From: Chromobotia macracanthus
Taxonomy: Eukaryota; Chordata; Actinopteri; Cypriniformes; Botiidae
Assembly (NCBI GenBank): GCA_036877525.1
Contig: JAZGTH010000008.1
Span: 7,853,001-7,917,000 of the forward strand
DNA length: 64,000 bases
Direction: 5' to 3'
Shown here in pieces: positions 23,239 to 36,379 of the stretch. The notes beneath the pieces are model-generated. The model saw nothing but the letters and a program-made list of their open reading frames with translations, did not search any database and had not been told where the DNA came from. The position numbers were made by a program, and so were the translations under genes. Numbering within the stretch: the first letter of the stretch is position 1; each line of letters opens with the position of its first letter.

Positions 23239-24787
23239 GACCACAGAGCCCCACCCAATGTCAGCCAATGACCCTGCAGGAAATTCAAATCAAAGCAGTG
23301 CGTCTTCTGGCAGACATTCTGCATAAGATCAAACTCTGAGCTACACGAAACATGAATAATCTGCACTACAATGAATTGGAAATGATTTCACAAATTTGGT
23401 GGAGAGGTTAGAAATCCTCAGATGTCTGAAATAAACCATCTGCCTGAGAACAAGGGTCTTTTCTGAGATGTTTTCCCCTTACAAAATGAATGTCACAAGA
23501 TGCTTGCATACTCAGGAAGAACGAGTTTGACCACTTAGCAACTTCTGCACAAACACAGAACATTTGGGACCCATAATGGGGATTTTTTAAATGGGGTAAT
23601 GGAATTTCTTGTAAAGACTCAGTTGTGATGGGGACTAAAAACACACAGAAATTCTTGTCCTACGGTAGGCGTATCTAACCATGTTCTGCTATGCTAGTTG
23701 TCGTGCACAAAACCACATTAACAGCCGGCCTTACGTAGCAGTGGAAAAAGTTGGGAAAGAGGGCTCTATCTACAAAGACTCCTTCTTTCACTCCTCTCTG
23801 ACTTCGACTCACATGCTCGCATTTCATTCCTTACTACAGCCCGTTTTCTAAACTGAGAGTTCTTGTGTGCAGGCTGAGTATGTGGGTTTTAAAGGCCCTT
23901 GCATTTCTGACCCGCTTTACCCTGCTTGTGCTCTCCACAACCTCAGCTCAGTATTCACTGCCATACTATGAATATGTTGGGTGTGTCACATTGTGTGGAA
24001 AAAAAATCACGACAGTTTGCACCCATGACAGACCGAAGATAGATGTGAAACTTCCCCAAACACCACAAAAACAAATTGGAAACTAATTACATGAAGGAAA
24101 ACATGGAAAAATATGAAACATTCCATTCATCACTCTGCTGAATTTGGAAATACTGTCATTACAAAGATTACCTGTCATTACCTTGTCACAAAAAAATAAA
24201 GCTGAAGATGTGTTTTGTAAACGAAGAGAACAATGTGTGAATGCCACACCCTCATCCTCTACCCAAGCAAGCTCTACAAGAAACATAATTTACAATGCAC
24301 GTCATTGCCAGATGGCGAGAAGGCATGACAGAGTTTTTTTTTTGCATCCATCATAAGAAATAACATGAGGTCAACAATTTAATCTTGGGAAAAACTTGTT
24401 CTGCTCCCACATCACAATTCTGATGATAGCGATAGGTTTCACAAATTTTAGCAACAAATACTTGAATATGTTGTATCACAGATATCTCAGATAGATAATT
24501 GTCCTTGATATTTTATAATAAGGGTTTGACATTATGAAAAAGTAGCTACCCTACAGTTACAGTATTTTTTTCAGTCTGAAACTAAGTGTTTATGTCAGAA
24601 ACTCGAAACACTCACCAATGACCGGCCACATTAGCATACCAATGACACTTATTGATTAGAAGCATGGCCCACCCAATGACACAGAATAAGTAGGACGCTG
24701 AAAATACAAGTTTCAAAGGCACAGCAGTGGGCCTGCTGAAACAACAAGAGTTGTACGATAAAGTAATAAACTGACAAGGCCAAATAA

Positions 24788-24824
24788 TTGGCTGATACTT
24801 GGCCATTTAGAAAGTATCAGCCAA
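24788..24824. repeat. Perfect 13-bp-arm hairpin
   Basis: TTGGCTGATACTT (24788-24800) and AAGTATCAGCCAA (24812-24824) pair exactly across an 11-base loop. A third partial copy (TTGGCCAAAAGTATCAG) follows at about 24838. This is probably part of a degenerate mobile element. Confidence 0.85.
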
Positions 24825-27000
24825 AAGCTGTCTCTGATTGGCCAAAAGTATCAGTTCCAAAATCTACCAACATCCTTATTAAACAAAAATCATTTTTATT
24901 TTTATGTGAAATTTGTCAACAAAAAAGTACATATTTAGCAATTACCGTAATTTAGTACACCTCTTAAGTAATGTTTTTAAGTACAGTTGTTTTGTTACCG
25001 AAGCCAGACTTGAGCAATCACCAGGTTGCAGAAATACACTGGTCAGCCTTTCACACAGCCCAACACTGCAGCCCCATCAGAGAGATCAGGGAGGGCCTTG
25101 AGAGGAGTCATCATGCCCAAGAGTTTCCCACTTGGCGCATCGCCCAGCAGCTAAATTAGAACTGTGCCTCTGTCTGGCACCTCTGAGACAAACAACTACA
25201 ACCAGCTAAAGCAGGGCAAAGAAAAATAACAGCACAAAAATATTTAATAAACTGAAAGAAAGTCTGTTTCAGATTCTGTCAACAACAGAGTTGTGTTGTC
25301 TTGTTGAGACACTGAAAAGACACTGAACACCCAAGATTTATGAAAAGCACAGACTATATGAAGCAGTTCTAACAGTTCACCTGGCTTGTGAATGATGCAA
25401 TACAATAATCTTCCTCTTCAGTCCTTCTGTTTACAGTAACACTTTATTGTTTTACAATACCAAGAAATGCTGATATTTGACCCCAAATCCTAATGTACTT
25501 ATCCTCATTAGTGAGAGGTGAAACCCACTGGGGCTCAAGGTTAATAAAGTTGTATACAATAAACAATATACAATAAACTGTATCAATTTCCACAAAATCT
25601 TCATTCTAATATTTATCAATACTAATATTTTCCTCACTTTAAAACAATTTTAAATTAAAAATTCAAGTTTTATACTCACGTGTGTTTGCTGGGAAGCCAT
25701 CAGTCTGCTAGGGTACAAATAAAAGTGGAGCAAAAAGTGATGACTCATCCTGCACTACACAGATCTTTGTCCAATCCCACTAATGCTACCAATAATTAGC
25801 TGACAAACAGCAAATCACGATCTGTGGCAGGAATGCAACAAAAGCCTATTGGCAGTTTAAAAAAAGGGAATCGAGCCTTTTGATATGTCAAGTCCAAACT
25901 TCCTGTTTAAATGGGAAAGACATCAACATAAGACAGAAAATTGCACTCATCAAGCACATTCACAGGGTTTTTAAACTAGCCACAAACCAAATCAATAAGG
26001 CCCATCTGTGAGCACCAACATTCTATTTAATGCAGTCTTGATTACTGAAGTGTTCTCATAAATTCTCTTTATTGACAATTCTAAAAAAATTCCAATTCAA
26101 ACAAATTAACTATCAACCAGAGATTTGGGATTTTTGACTACAGCAGCCCTGCTGTTTTAATCTATATTCATACTATAATTGATGCAGAACCTTTTTTCTG
26201 ACATCTCACCACAAATACACAAACAACCTTTTAAATTCCCCTGATGTAAATCGAGACAAAAGGCTATTTGCGAAGGTCTGTTAACTGTGTCCTGTAGCCA
26301 AAGTGAGACTTGTTTATTCCAAAGACACTCAATCAGTTTGGTAATTGAGAGCTCCCTCACCCTTGTTTCTTAAAACATTTAATTAGGATTCTGAAAGTAT
26401 CCGTTTAATGGGTCTGTCATACCGTCTGAGACATTAATCCCTTTCACCCCACATCTCTCCTCATCTGCATCTCGTTTTCACTCCTTCGTGAGGGTATCTG
26501 ACAGTTTTCATCTTTCAGTTAAGGACAAAAAACGTTGGTCAGAGAAGGCCTGGGACGCATTACTCAGCGAGATCAAATGGCTGTTAATTCCTGCTGAAAG
26601 GTGTTTGGCAGAGTGGATAAATTCAGGTTTATCATTTTAGTTTGTCAGCAGCTTTGATAAAAACTTTGATGAGTTGTGACATCAAGTGAATCTCTCCTAA
26701 TATAAGTGGAATAAAACGTGGGCTAACAATATCTATGAACAAGCAATAACGGCTCTCACAACAGTTCTGGGCCTGTAATTACAGACAGTATAAGTACACA
26801 AAGTGCCTCTGGCTGTTCCATTTGCCCTTGAAGAGCGTCACCTACAAAGCTCTTCTCATTCATATGTGACTGTTGACATAGATGGTTGTCTGGTAGCAAA
26901 TCCCTGCTTTTAACCACCCTGTTCAACTAGGATATTGTCTTACCTTACTAAACATACCACCAATTGGATCATGAGCCAAATACGACTCGTACATTGTACA

Positions 27001-27290
27001 TGACATGCCGAATAATCTCGGTGAGCCGCCCTCGTTGGGAATTTTCTCTACAAAGCTTTGTCATTGTTGTGTTCTTTTATTTTTTCCATACAATCTTCCG
27101 CCCAGGCTTGGGTTATTGACTATGCCGCCCACCCTGGCCCATAGTACAAGGCCAGCAGTGGAGGTTGAATGTGGGACCTGTCGATTGACTCTAACAGTTG
27201 CGCTGGGAGACATCAGTGATCGTTATGTAACTGCCATTGCTGCGTGGGCTGTGGGAGCAGCGCTATCGTTCTGATAAAGCTAGGAAGCTG
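27001..27290. other. CpG-richer island of unknown origin
   Basis: About 290 bases with raised CpG (CCGAATAATCTCGGTGAGCC, CCGCCCTCG) inside AT-rich DNA. An 89-codon plus frame (27005-27274) crosses it, starting on ATG, with no recognised family. It might be a fragment of a mobile element or an isolated regulatory island. Confidence 0.3.
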
Positions 27291-28084
27291 TCTCACTGCT
27301 GACCAGCTTTTCTCACTGAATTATGAAAAACAGCAGTACTCCAAGAATATTATTTTAAAAAGTAACTGCATACTAATTAAATAATGTAGAAATGTTTACT
27401 GCCTTAGTAAACGCAATTCGTTTGGAGTGTAAACTAGGTCCTGCAAACTCATTTTGCTGCTTTGTGCTATACCAGCAGTTCTTCAACTGTGGTATGCGAT
27501 TTGTAATAAACATATCACAAACCCATGCAGTACGCGGCCCAATGGCTTACAAAAGCTTCTTAAACTAAACGCCTAACAAATCCATACCAGAAAATAGTTT
27601 TTACATGCTAAAGATGCAAGGATACAGATAAGCAGTAATGCTTACAGGTGTTTTTGAAAAAGCAAGTTAACAATAAACCTAAGGGATTCTAAGAAATGTA
27701 TATGACAAAACCATATACATTTTTATTTAAGTATTTATTACTAAGTATTAAATAAAGTTACGGTTTGTCAAGTCGCCTGGTTAAAGCACCCGAGGACCCT
27801 GATGTTGCTATAGTTACCTCTTAGATGAACACTACTTCTGTTCTATTTACCTGGTGCAATCTATTTGGTAAAACTACTGACTGACTAACCTGTAATTAAA
27901 CTTTTGTGGTCAGTTCATTATAATTACTTTTAATTGTCATTCATTTAAAAGATAAAAATGCTGCTTCAATATGTACCCTCATTTGTTTTTTGAAAATAGC
28001 TAGTGTCACATTATTTAGTTTAACAACATTCATTGTCATTATCTGCATGGCACATGTTTCTAAATATATACACTGTATATATTT

Positions 28085-28190
28085 TCTTGGTTTTTTTTCC
28101 TTTTTTCTTTTTCCTCCCTGTAAAGCGGCTTTGAGACAATGTCACATTGTAAAAACGCTATACAAATAAAGTTGAATTGAACTGAATGTA
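28085..28190 (+). mobile_element. LINE/SINE 3' tail fragment
   Basis: A pyrimidine stretch is followed by TGTAAAGCGGCTTTGAGACA, CATTGTAAAAACGCTATACA and AATAAAGTTGAATTGAAC. This matches the 3' end shared by fish L2-type LINEs and their SINEs. No reverse transcriptase is seen upstream, so it is a 5'-truncated or tail-only copy. Confidence 0.6.
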
Positions 28191-30780
28191 TTTATGCTAA
28201 ACAATTGCATTCTGTCAATGCATGTTATAAAATAATACAAGACAAGCACTGCGGTATGTAACACAGCATTCCTCACTTCCATGCAGTCAATATGAGCGCT
28301 GCTCTTACATTCAGAGCAACAGGGCTTGGTAACACTCCAACTATGGAAACCTACAGAGAAACCCAGCAATGGTATCGCTTATACATGCTTACTTTGGCAT
28401 GTACCACATACACAAACATACACTTAAAACACCCGCTCTCTATTCTTATGAGCCAATGTTGCTGCATTTGTAAACACAGGTACAGGAAAACTACAAAGAT
28501 AATCAACAATCACGCAAACTCAAACACAACCGTACACACAAACATGCTCTCTGTATTCCGTTAAACATCACACAGATGCGGGAGGGTGAAAGATAAATAG
28601 AGGCAGGGAAAGGGAGTAATGAAGTGAGTGAATGAGAAACAGAGGACAGAGAAACCGAGGCAGAAAGCGAGAGCACATCTTCACACTACAGCTAGTTATA
28701 AAGTGGGTGATAGGGAGGGGGGGTGAAACCATCCTCCACTAGCTCCCAGTGATAACAACACAAGTGTTGAAGCTCGCCGTGATTGGAACATACAAATACA
28801 AAAAAAGGCATGTTTGTTTTTCCAGCTGAACGGGTATGAGCATCTGCTACAGAGAGGCCCCTCTTTATTTCTGTCAGCAGAGATCTTTCTCCTGCCACTG
28901 CATGATGGGCAACCTCACATCTGCATGCTCCTCAGAACACTGGCACTAATGCAAAATGACTTATTTATGCATTAATTTACGCATTCACCATTTCACCCAA
29001 GCTGAGCCAATATGGCTCGCAGCATCCCTGCTAGGTTCACTGGTCGTGCTTGTCTTCCATCAAACCCAAGCGTGCACGCCGCAGCGTCTGACGTGAAAGG
29101 AAAACAAGTCGCAGATGCTAAGAATCACCTGACCTCTGTAATCATTACACTGCCACACTTACCCCTGGTACAAATGTTCTCCTCTTTAGTGGTGCTAATG
29201 TCCCAAATAACAGCAAACTACAGGGCAAACAGTGAAACAAATCTGTGTAACATACTGTTGGTAAAGGACAAAACAAGCACCATGCAGGAAACAACTTGTA
29301 CAATTTGACGCAGGACAACGTTAATGTGTAATGGAAAATGAAAACCTTGCCTACTTAACATACAATTGTGTCAACCTGAACTCTATAGGAATTAAACAAT
29401 AGTGACAACTATTCTTTCTTTCTATATCATTGTCTCAAATACACAATATACATACGTTTCCATTCAAATTTGTCAGCCTAAGGTTTTTTTTGCGTATAAT
29501 AAAATTAATATATTAATTTTAACGAATTTTTTTAGGCTACAACATGCAGGAGCTTCTATTCCCAGCAATGAATGGAATACTCCACCTCGGTCCAATTCAA
29601 CAAGTTCAGCTCAGTCCAATTTCACACCAAACAATCCACCAAAGAAAAATCTACTCATTAAATGCTTTCAGTTATATGTTCAACAGCAGTCTGACTTGGT
29701 AGACACAGCCACAACATATATAATTTCTAGCCTGTAGTCACGAAAGGGAGACCAGAGTCACAATACAGGGAACTACAGACTGATCTTCCCCACGCTCATG
29801 ATCATGTCAGAGGAGGGAGCTGAGCAGTGCTACTCTCCCCTAATTAGAGGGAACAGATGCTCTGCAGGGTAAACACAACTTGATCTGCACAACAATAAAT
29901 TGCATCAGTCGACTGGAGCAATCACTAGAGAATAAAAGTTCTCGATGACTACAAACACAACCTCCCCACCCCACAGGTTATGTAAATGGTAAGCATGAAA
30001 AGCACATGCACTTGCTGAACCTCTCATGTTTTTTGTTGAACTCGATATCTGCTTACTATTACATATTGATATCCTCTATCTGGTTCTAAACTATTAATTG
30101 CTTAATTCCCATTAAATATGCACATTATTTGTCTAAGAACAAAAGGCCCACTGTCTCTATGTTTAAACGCTCAAGAGACTACTGTTTGCAAACCTATCAG
30201 ATGACACCACGAGCTCTAGAAGTTTCTCTTACTTTCATTTGGTTACCAACAGTCTTTCCAGCCATGGATGCATGGATAAACGAAAATGATCACAGCATAT
30301 TCAATAATGACTGGGTTTTGCCCTGATCATTCGGTGGGCGTACTAAACATCTCTCATAAATTTCTACCAAAAAAAAGAATCACCACACCAGAAGATTAGC
30401 TCATGAACATCCCCTGTGGGCTATAAAACAATAGGGTGGCTTTTCACACAACGGGGACTTTGTGAATGTAAAATGGTAAACAAACCAAACCAGGATTTCC
30501 AGTTCTTGCCACCATCGGACACAAAATCCTCAAAAACACCAAGATTATTTTTTATGCTTTAATATAAACTAGACAATGCGCCTCGACCTCAAAAAAAAAA
30601 TAAAAAAATCACAACACAACCTTTACGAGGCGTCTAAGGTCCTTCAGAAACGCAATGCTGTTTATACAAAGCCCAACAAATCACGCAAAACACAACTTGA
30701 CCATTAAATGTGAACATTTTGACGCATTAACAGGGCCCACAACATTTTGCAACCTTATTTTCTTATTCCCGCATCCAGTC
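28191..30780. other. No gene seen
   Basis: Non-coding sequence with short overlapping frames (up to 111 codons at 29402-29737, non-ATG start). An A-rich stretch lies at 30590-30608. Confidence 0.5.
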
Positions 30781-31092
30781 ACGACCGTTGCTCGTTTGTG
30801 ATCTCCTCAGCGGAGGCTAATAATGACACCTGAACGTGACGAACTGACTCGTTCAACTAATATCGCGTATATACCAGCAAAACATCTATATATAAGTTTC
30901 CAGTTTTACATAACACAAACAAGAAAGTCTATTTGCCTGCTGTTTTTTCGCTTTGAGGTTTTATGGGGCAGGTTTTAGTTGTCCTCAAGGGCTCCTCACG
31001 GGGAACAAATTGCAGGGCTTCCCCACCGACGCAATAGCGCGAGGACACACCCAGAGAGGCGCGAGCGCGCGGCGGACGTTACCCGACGGGGG

Positions 31093-31100
31093 TGACGTCA
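31093..31100. promoter_or_regulatory. Full cAMP-response element
   Basis: Palindromic TGACGTCA within the CpG-dense core. A CREB/ATF site here would suit a calcium-responsive gene such as a Ca2+ pump, but that link is inferred. Confidence 0.65.
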
Positions 31101-31156
31101 CAGGGATCGACTGATTACCTCTTCATCAATCGGCGCACGAGGGCCACTTTACTCCC

Positions 31157-31162
31157 CACGTG
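31157..31162. promoter_or_regulatory. E-box CACGTG
   Basis: Canonical USF/MYC-type palindrome 57 bases from the CRE, inside the CpG island. Confidence 0.5.
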
Positions 31163-32420
31163 AAATACAGCCCGTGCACTTCTGCCCCATTCAAAACGAC
31201 CCTTGTGAATTTGGCCCCCGGTGGGGGAAACTGGAGGGATCGCTGCTTAGTGTGCGAGACGGTTCACACTTGAGCGTGCCCTAACACCTTTGACTGGACG
31301 GAAATGAAAAACTGTACCAAAATGCGGATGCGTGGGATAAAAGCGTGATATTTACGTGCGATCAACACGTTACGTGCCTTGCTAAAACAGCGAGCGATCA
31401 AGAAATATTTTTACGGTTTGCGTTTTTTTCCAAAGGTATTCTCGGTAACTACTACTTCCGCATTCAAATTGCTCAGTGAAAAGCAGTGGATAAATGAATA
31501 TTTGCAGCTGCTGTGGTCAAAAGACAGAGCTCGAATACCGTGCAGCTCCGAGCAACGTTACAACATACCAGACTGAACATGCACACACACGCACTAAACA
31601 CTCACACCTGTGGGCAGCCAAACAACAAAGTTAAGAAAATGGGTAGGATAGGGAAAAATAACAAACCTTCCTTGGGGCTTTAAAGGCTGTTTCTGTCAGG
31701 AAAAGTGCAAGCCGCACATGGGACGTTCCTCCTCCTTCAGTGCATCAAGAAGAAACGAGCCCCGTTCTTAGGGCTTCAAAACAAGCCGCCGATCTGCTCA
31801 AAACTCACAATAAAGACGCACAGTGTCTCTAAGTATAATCGTGCACGGACAGATGAAGTCTTTCTTTCTGCTCGTAAAACGCGTTTGTTTACTCTGCATC
31901 TGGAAAGTAACTTTAGATTTGGTGCCAGTCCGCCAGCAGGACGGGATTCGTTGTTTTTCCTACATGTAAAACCGGACCTCAGTGAGCAGGCTACACGTAT
32001 ATAAATAGATGGAAACTTCTTATATATCACGCCAGCATAAACGATCCCGGACGAAGCCAGTCAAGCTCGAACCCAATCCAACAGCCTTTCCCCGTCCAGA
32101 AAGAAAAGAGGAAATTGGATTGAGGGTATGTTCCGCTTTTGGTCGCGGAACGCAGCGCAACAGATCCAAGTTTTTGTCTGGTTTTCTCGCTCTTTTCTGG
32201 GTGTTAACTGCGCTGTCTGTCGCGGTTGAACCGCACACTCGTACCCCCGTTAAAGCGTGTGAAAAGTGCGGATAAACGCAACCTTTCACCGCGCAACGAA
32301 AGGACACGGTTTCAATCACTGGTTGCCGTGGCTGGAAATCGAAAGAGGGAAGATCTGGATTCGGTGTGAGGGCTGGGAGCGCTGCGGCGGAGAGGGAGGG
32401 ACTTACGAATCAGTCATTTA

Positions 32421-35400
32421 AGGTGGATCATAAGGAAGATTGAATAAAATGAATGGTCCGATCCTGTGTGTTAGTGTGCTGGTGCTTGTTTTGTTTTGGT
32501 TTTTTGATGGGTTCTCAAACTGATTGGGTAACACTTTACAATAAGGTTAACTACCTTAGTTAACAAAAACTAACATTTAACAATACTTAGCATTTATTCA
32601 TCTTAACGTTAACGTGAACACTTTCTAAAACATGTTTTAAATTAAAAGTCTTAGTCAAAGCACAATGAACAAACATGGACAATCAATCAGCAATTATATT
32701 TGCATTAATTAACATAAACAAAAAATACATAATATATATTTTTCCAGCTAAAGGAATGGGACCTTATTGTAAAGCATCATATTGATGGTTTTAACATTTG
32801 GAGGGACAGTTGTTGAAACCCTTAGATGACTCTAATTTGAAGGCAGAACTGAGGATTGTAACATGATACAGAAGAGTTGTAGTCAAATATCACAAATGTC
32901 AAACAACACTTTATTTTCTAGCAGGCTTATCCAGACATGCGATAAGCAGTTATCAGCATTGGTAACTAAGTTTAAACCCAGTTATTCTGACTTCCTCACT
33001 GAATCAGTAGCCCACAGGTGGCCCATTACTGTTTGGTAGCCATGGTTACCTATAATTTTGTCATTATTGCATTCTCTTAAAAGGGTGACCGCATTGTCTT
33101 TTGAGATTTCATAGATGTTTTTATTCCTTAGATGTTTACGAGATGCTAGCGTCTATATAATGAGACAGCGCCTTATAAAAACGCTACCTTACAGATATAA
33201 GGGCTAAGAGTTTGATATTAAACGGTTAAAGTAACAACATTTGTCTTTATATAAGCCAGGACAGATGTACATATGAACACTACACAAAAGCTTAAAACAG
33301 GAAAGAGATGGTCTCAAATAAACAACAACTTTGTTGGTGGCCTGTTGGTCATGTTATCAAATCACAAACCTCAAGCTGATGCTTTTGCAAGATCAGTTTT
33401 GCAACACTGAGCAAAGTCATTTCATGTTTAGAGGTTAAAATGTGTCACAACCTTTCCTTCTTCAGTCCTGTCACACCCCTAAACATTCTCACAATAAATA
33501 ACCATTGTCATTATTCCTCCAATGGCACAATTTCATGATCTTAAATCATCATCTGGCTATATTTGGTTTTCCATTATTTGGTTGTTTACACTTCATGTCT
33601 TTTTTCAAGGCTGTTCTAAATACCAGTATTTACACATGCAGAGTGTCAACCCATGTGCAGCACTACCAAAGGAAAGCTTAGGCTCCTAAAAAACAAATGT
33701 TCCCCCCGGAGAGCAGAACCTGATGCATATCGTTTGAAGCACAGGGAGATATCCCAAAGGATGAAGTGTGCCTTATTTATACTTCTTTAGCTCCTATAAC
33801 TTAAGGATCTGACTTTGGAATGGCATATTTACATTTGATACAAATGCTGTTGTGGCAGCAGTAGATGGCAGAAGGTTGGAGAACGCAGCCAGCAGCCAGG
33901 AATAAATGAATCTCCTCCTACCAAACACACACACGATGGATGATGATGTATGTGTGATACAGTAAAGCCACATTGCACAGATGGTCAAAGATGTTGTTTA
34001 AAATGACAACCGTAATGCTTTCTTATGATGTATGGACTGTCACGGCTAATGGACTTATGCATGATTCATCCAAACTTTACGGTCCATCTCAGCTGAGCCA
34101 CTTGCCTGTTTTAGGTACCATGAACTAGCTCTGCAAGGTCAATTAAGTAAACAATTAAAACAAAACAGTCCTCACACTATTATGGTAATGATATTCATCT
34201 CTGTAATGGAGTCTTTTAAACAGATCTTGCAAATAAACAGTCTGCCTTCGCCTTTTCTTACACTATTAAAACACCCAAATGACTTAGTTCAAAGATGCAC
34301 CAAAGGACAAATATGGAGAAGAGAGCTGTTTAAAAACAGCTTTGTAGATATATGCTGGTATGAAAATCAAACTCTTGTTTGTGTGTATTTCTTGCGATCC
34401 GTGGAAGCAACGGGAGTCCCCAAACAGCAGGCGAGTCCAGGGGCAGAAAAAGCAGACAGCCCATCCAAAGACATGGGGGAGATGTTTAGAAAAGTGGGAA
34501 GAAATAGCCAAAGTTGCTTTTCAAATTTTAATATGTTGAAAAGCTGGCAAACAGTAAATGCAATGTTTCCTTACAGAGTCACAGATAATGCCTGCAGCAT
34601 TTACGGCTTCTTGCTTTTTTAATTTTCCTTAGTGTGTGAAAATATCAGTTCATATCAAATGAACAACATATCAAAACATCCTCATTTGCCAGAGATTAGT
34701 GGAAGAAAATGGACTGTAAGAGTGCAAGCCCATAACTTCTGTACAGAAGATCATAAAATCTAAGTCAGCTGAAATGAATGAAATAAACTGTTTTTTTCTA
34801 CTGTCATGTTTTCTTGGTGATTTTTATTGCATTAATTTTATTGCAGCATTTAATATTTGAGCTTACAATGGGATATTTACAAGTAGCTGAGCTAGTTTTT
34901 ACCTGACATCTTTCATACATTGGCATTGAGGTTTAAGAAGGAAAATGTTACATAACACCCTTTGTCACTGGCTTAGATTAAACATGTACAATGTCAGATA
35001 GCCAATACAAGAATGATTGGAGAAGCAGGCACACTATTTATCTATCAGTGCCAAAGCACTGCGCTTTGTTTTATTATTTATGATTTTCTCTAGAGAGAAC
35101 CATCGAAAAACAGTGCTCTTGAGTGTCAAGGTTTTGCTCTCACAGGCTAAGGCATGATTTCTCTCACTATCTGGCACCTTCGCTAAGAAATCTGCCAGGA
35201 AATGCTGCAAAGCTCTGTTTCAGAAACCTCTCAAATGTTTTCTGAAATGCTCACTCTCCTTTTATGTAAACTTTGCACATTGTGTGCTGTATAGCCACTC
35301 TCCCACCTGTCATGATTTTAGACCAACCATTTGATAAAGGAGACATGTCAGTCGTTGGAACTAAGGTTTCCATCAAATCACACACTCTTAACAGCACTTA

Positions 35401-35890
35401 ACATGTGGTAAATGGGTTTGCATAATGTAAATATACTGTAGTCCCCACAAACAGATAGATGGTGAAAAATACAGTTTATAGTTTATCTTCTGGGGGAATT
35501 TATTTCCAGATTTTTTTCTTCCTGGGTTATTTTATACTTATCAAAACGGTCATATGCAGTACAAACACAATGCATATGCACAAAAATGCATACCGTTCTC
35601 CTTGGTAACATTTGCTTGACAAATTCATGCCTCTCAACACTAACTCACTTCAGCATGAAGCACACAGACACACGTACTAGCTTCTGATGAGATTAACACC
35701 TCACCTCAAAGTGTGCTAGCTCCTAGGTTAAAAATTCCCTCTATTAGCACCCTCTCTCATATCCAGTATGCATATGAAAGTATAGCGTAGTAGATTTAGA
35801 TTATCCGCTGTCTACTGACCTTAAGTCTTTTTATAGTTTTATTTATAGACTACAATAAAATGAGACAGTGCCAAAATGTATAAACTGTTA
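32421..35890. other. No gene seen
   Basis: AT-rich non-coding DNA directly right of the CpG island. A 146-codon plus frame at 34182-34622 starts on ATG but has no recognisable domain and no Kozak or splice support beyond chance. Confidence 0.5.
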
Positions 35891-35891
35891 T

Positions 35892-36181
35892 CCAGCTAAC
35901 AATTTTACGTTTTAAGATCGTTTCCCTAATATTTCCATTAGTAACAAAAATGTTAATAATATTATTTTGAAAGTTCTGGGAATGTTCAAAATGTCCAGTA
36001 TTGCTTGGTTATAAGAACAGAATTCAAACACTTTGTTAATTCTGTAATGTTTTTAAAACATTCCACTAACAGCTTAGCTATATATAACATTAAAAACATT
36101 TTACTAACGTTACTGCAAGAACATTTTTTGATAACTCTGAATGAACTTTTAGAGTACGTTAGCCAATGTTCATAATAATGT
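35892..36181 (+). mobile_element. Dispersed repeat family C, copy 1
   Basis: Shares CCAGCTA-CAATT, TTATTTTGAAAGTT, GGAATGTTCAAAA, ATTGCTTGGTTATAAGAA, AACGTTACTGCAAGAA and GTTAGCCAATGTTC, in order, with 60008-60346, and in reverse with 50680-50990. Non-coding and AT-rich; a fish non-autonomous element whose ends carry GTTAGC-type inverted motifs. Confidence 0.75.
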
Positions 36182-36224
36182 GAATAAGGACTAAAAATAA
36201 AGTATTGTGGTTGCAGATTTGGGT

Positions 36225-36375
36225 TTGCAACAGGAGTGATATAAAGTTCAGCTCTGTGGAGACTATAGCCTTGAGCAAAACACTTCACCCTAGGTTTCTC
36301 CAGAAGGACCGTCCTTGCAATTAATGTACTTACATGAATAATGTTAGTCACTTTGAATTAAATCATCTGCTAGCA
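36225..36375 (+). mobile_element. Diverged SINE/LINE tail copy
   Basis: CCTTGAGCAAAACACTTCAC, TTTCTCCAGAAGGACCGTCC, then GTTAGTCACTTTGAATTAAA and TCATCTGCTAGC. This is a decayed version of the GTAAGTCGCTTTGGATAAAA tail in the 16.4 kb SINE. The tRNA-like head is not recognisable. Confidence 0.55.
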
Positions 36376-36379
36376 AGAA

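Larger units (their letters stand above)
22624..26990. other. No gene seen
   Basis: AT-rich, non-coding. It includes the short inverted repeats at 23177-23238 and 24788-24824. The 23100-23300 part is GC-richer and may be regulatory. Confidence 0.5.
30780..32420 (-). promoter_or_regulatory. CpG island, candidate upstream promoter of atp2b4
   Basis: CpG density rises sharply, strongest at 31030-31140 (GCGCGAGCGCGCGGCGG), in an otherwise CpG-poor window. It holds a full CRE (TGACGTCA, 31093-31100), an E-box (CACGTG, 31157-31162) and an A/T TATA-like stretch (31998-32007). Since no coding exon lies to the right and the atp2b4 start is 24 kb to the left, transcription towards the left from an untranslated first exon is the simplest reading. 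Mammalian ATP2B4 likewise has a non-coding first exon. Possible minus-strand donors occur at 31607 (CACAG|GTGTGA) and 32406 (GTAAGT), but the exon could not be fixed. Overlapping open frames (84-99 codons) look compositional. Confidence 0.6.

Noticed and set aside
32009..32275. 88-codon frame just after a TATA-like sequence in the CpG island
   Set aside because: Overlaps a 99-codon minus frame; CpG-rich DNA is stop-poor and the peptide has no family features.
34182..34622. 146-codon plus-strand protein
   Set aside because: No recognisable domain, no splice sites and composition typical of translated AT-rich intergenic DNA.
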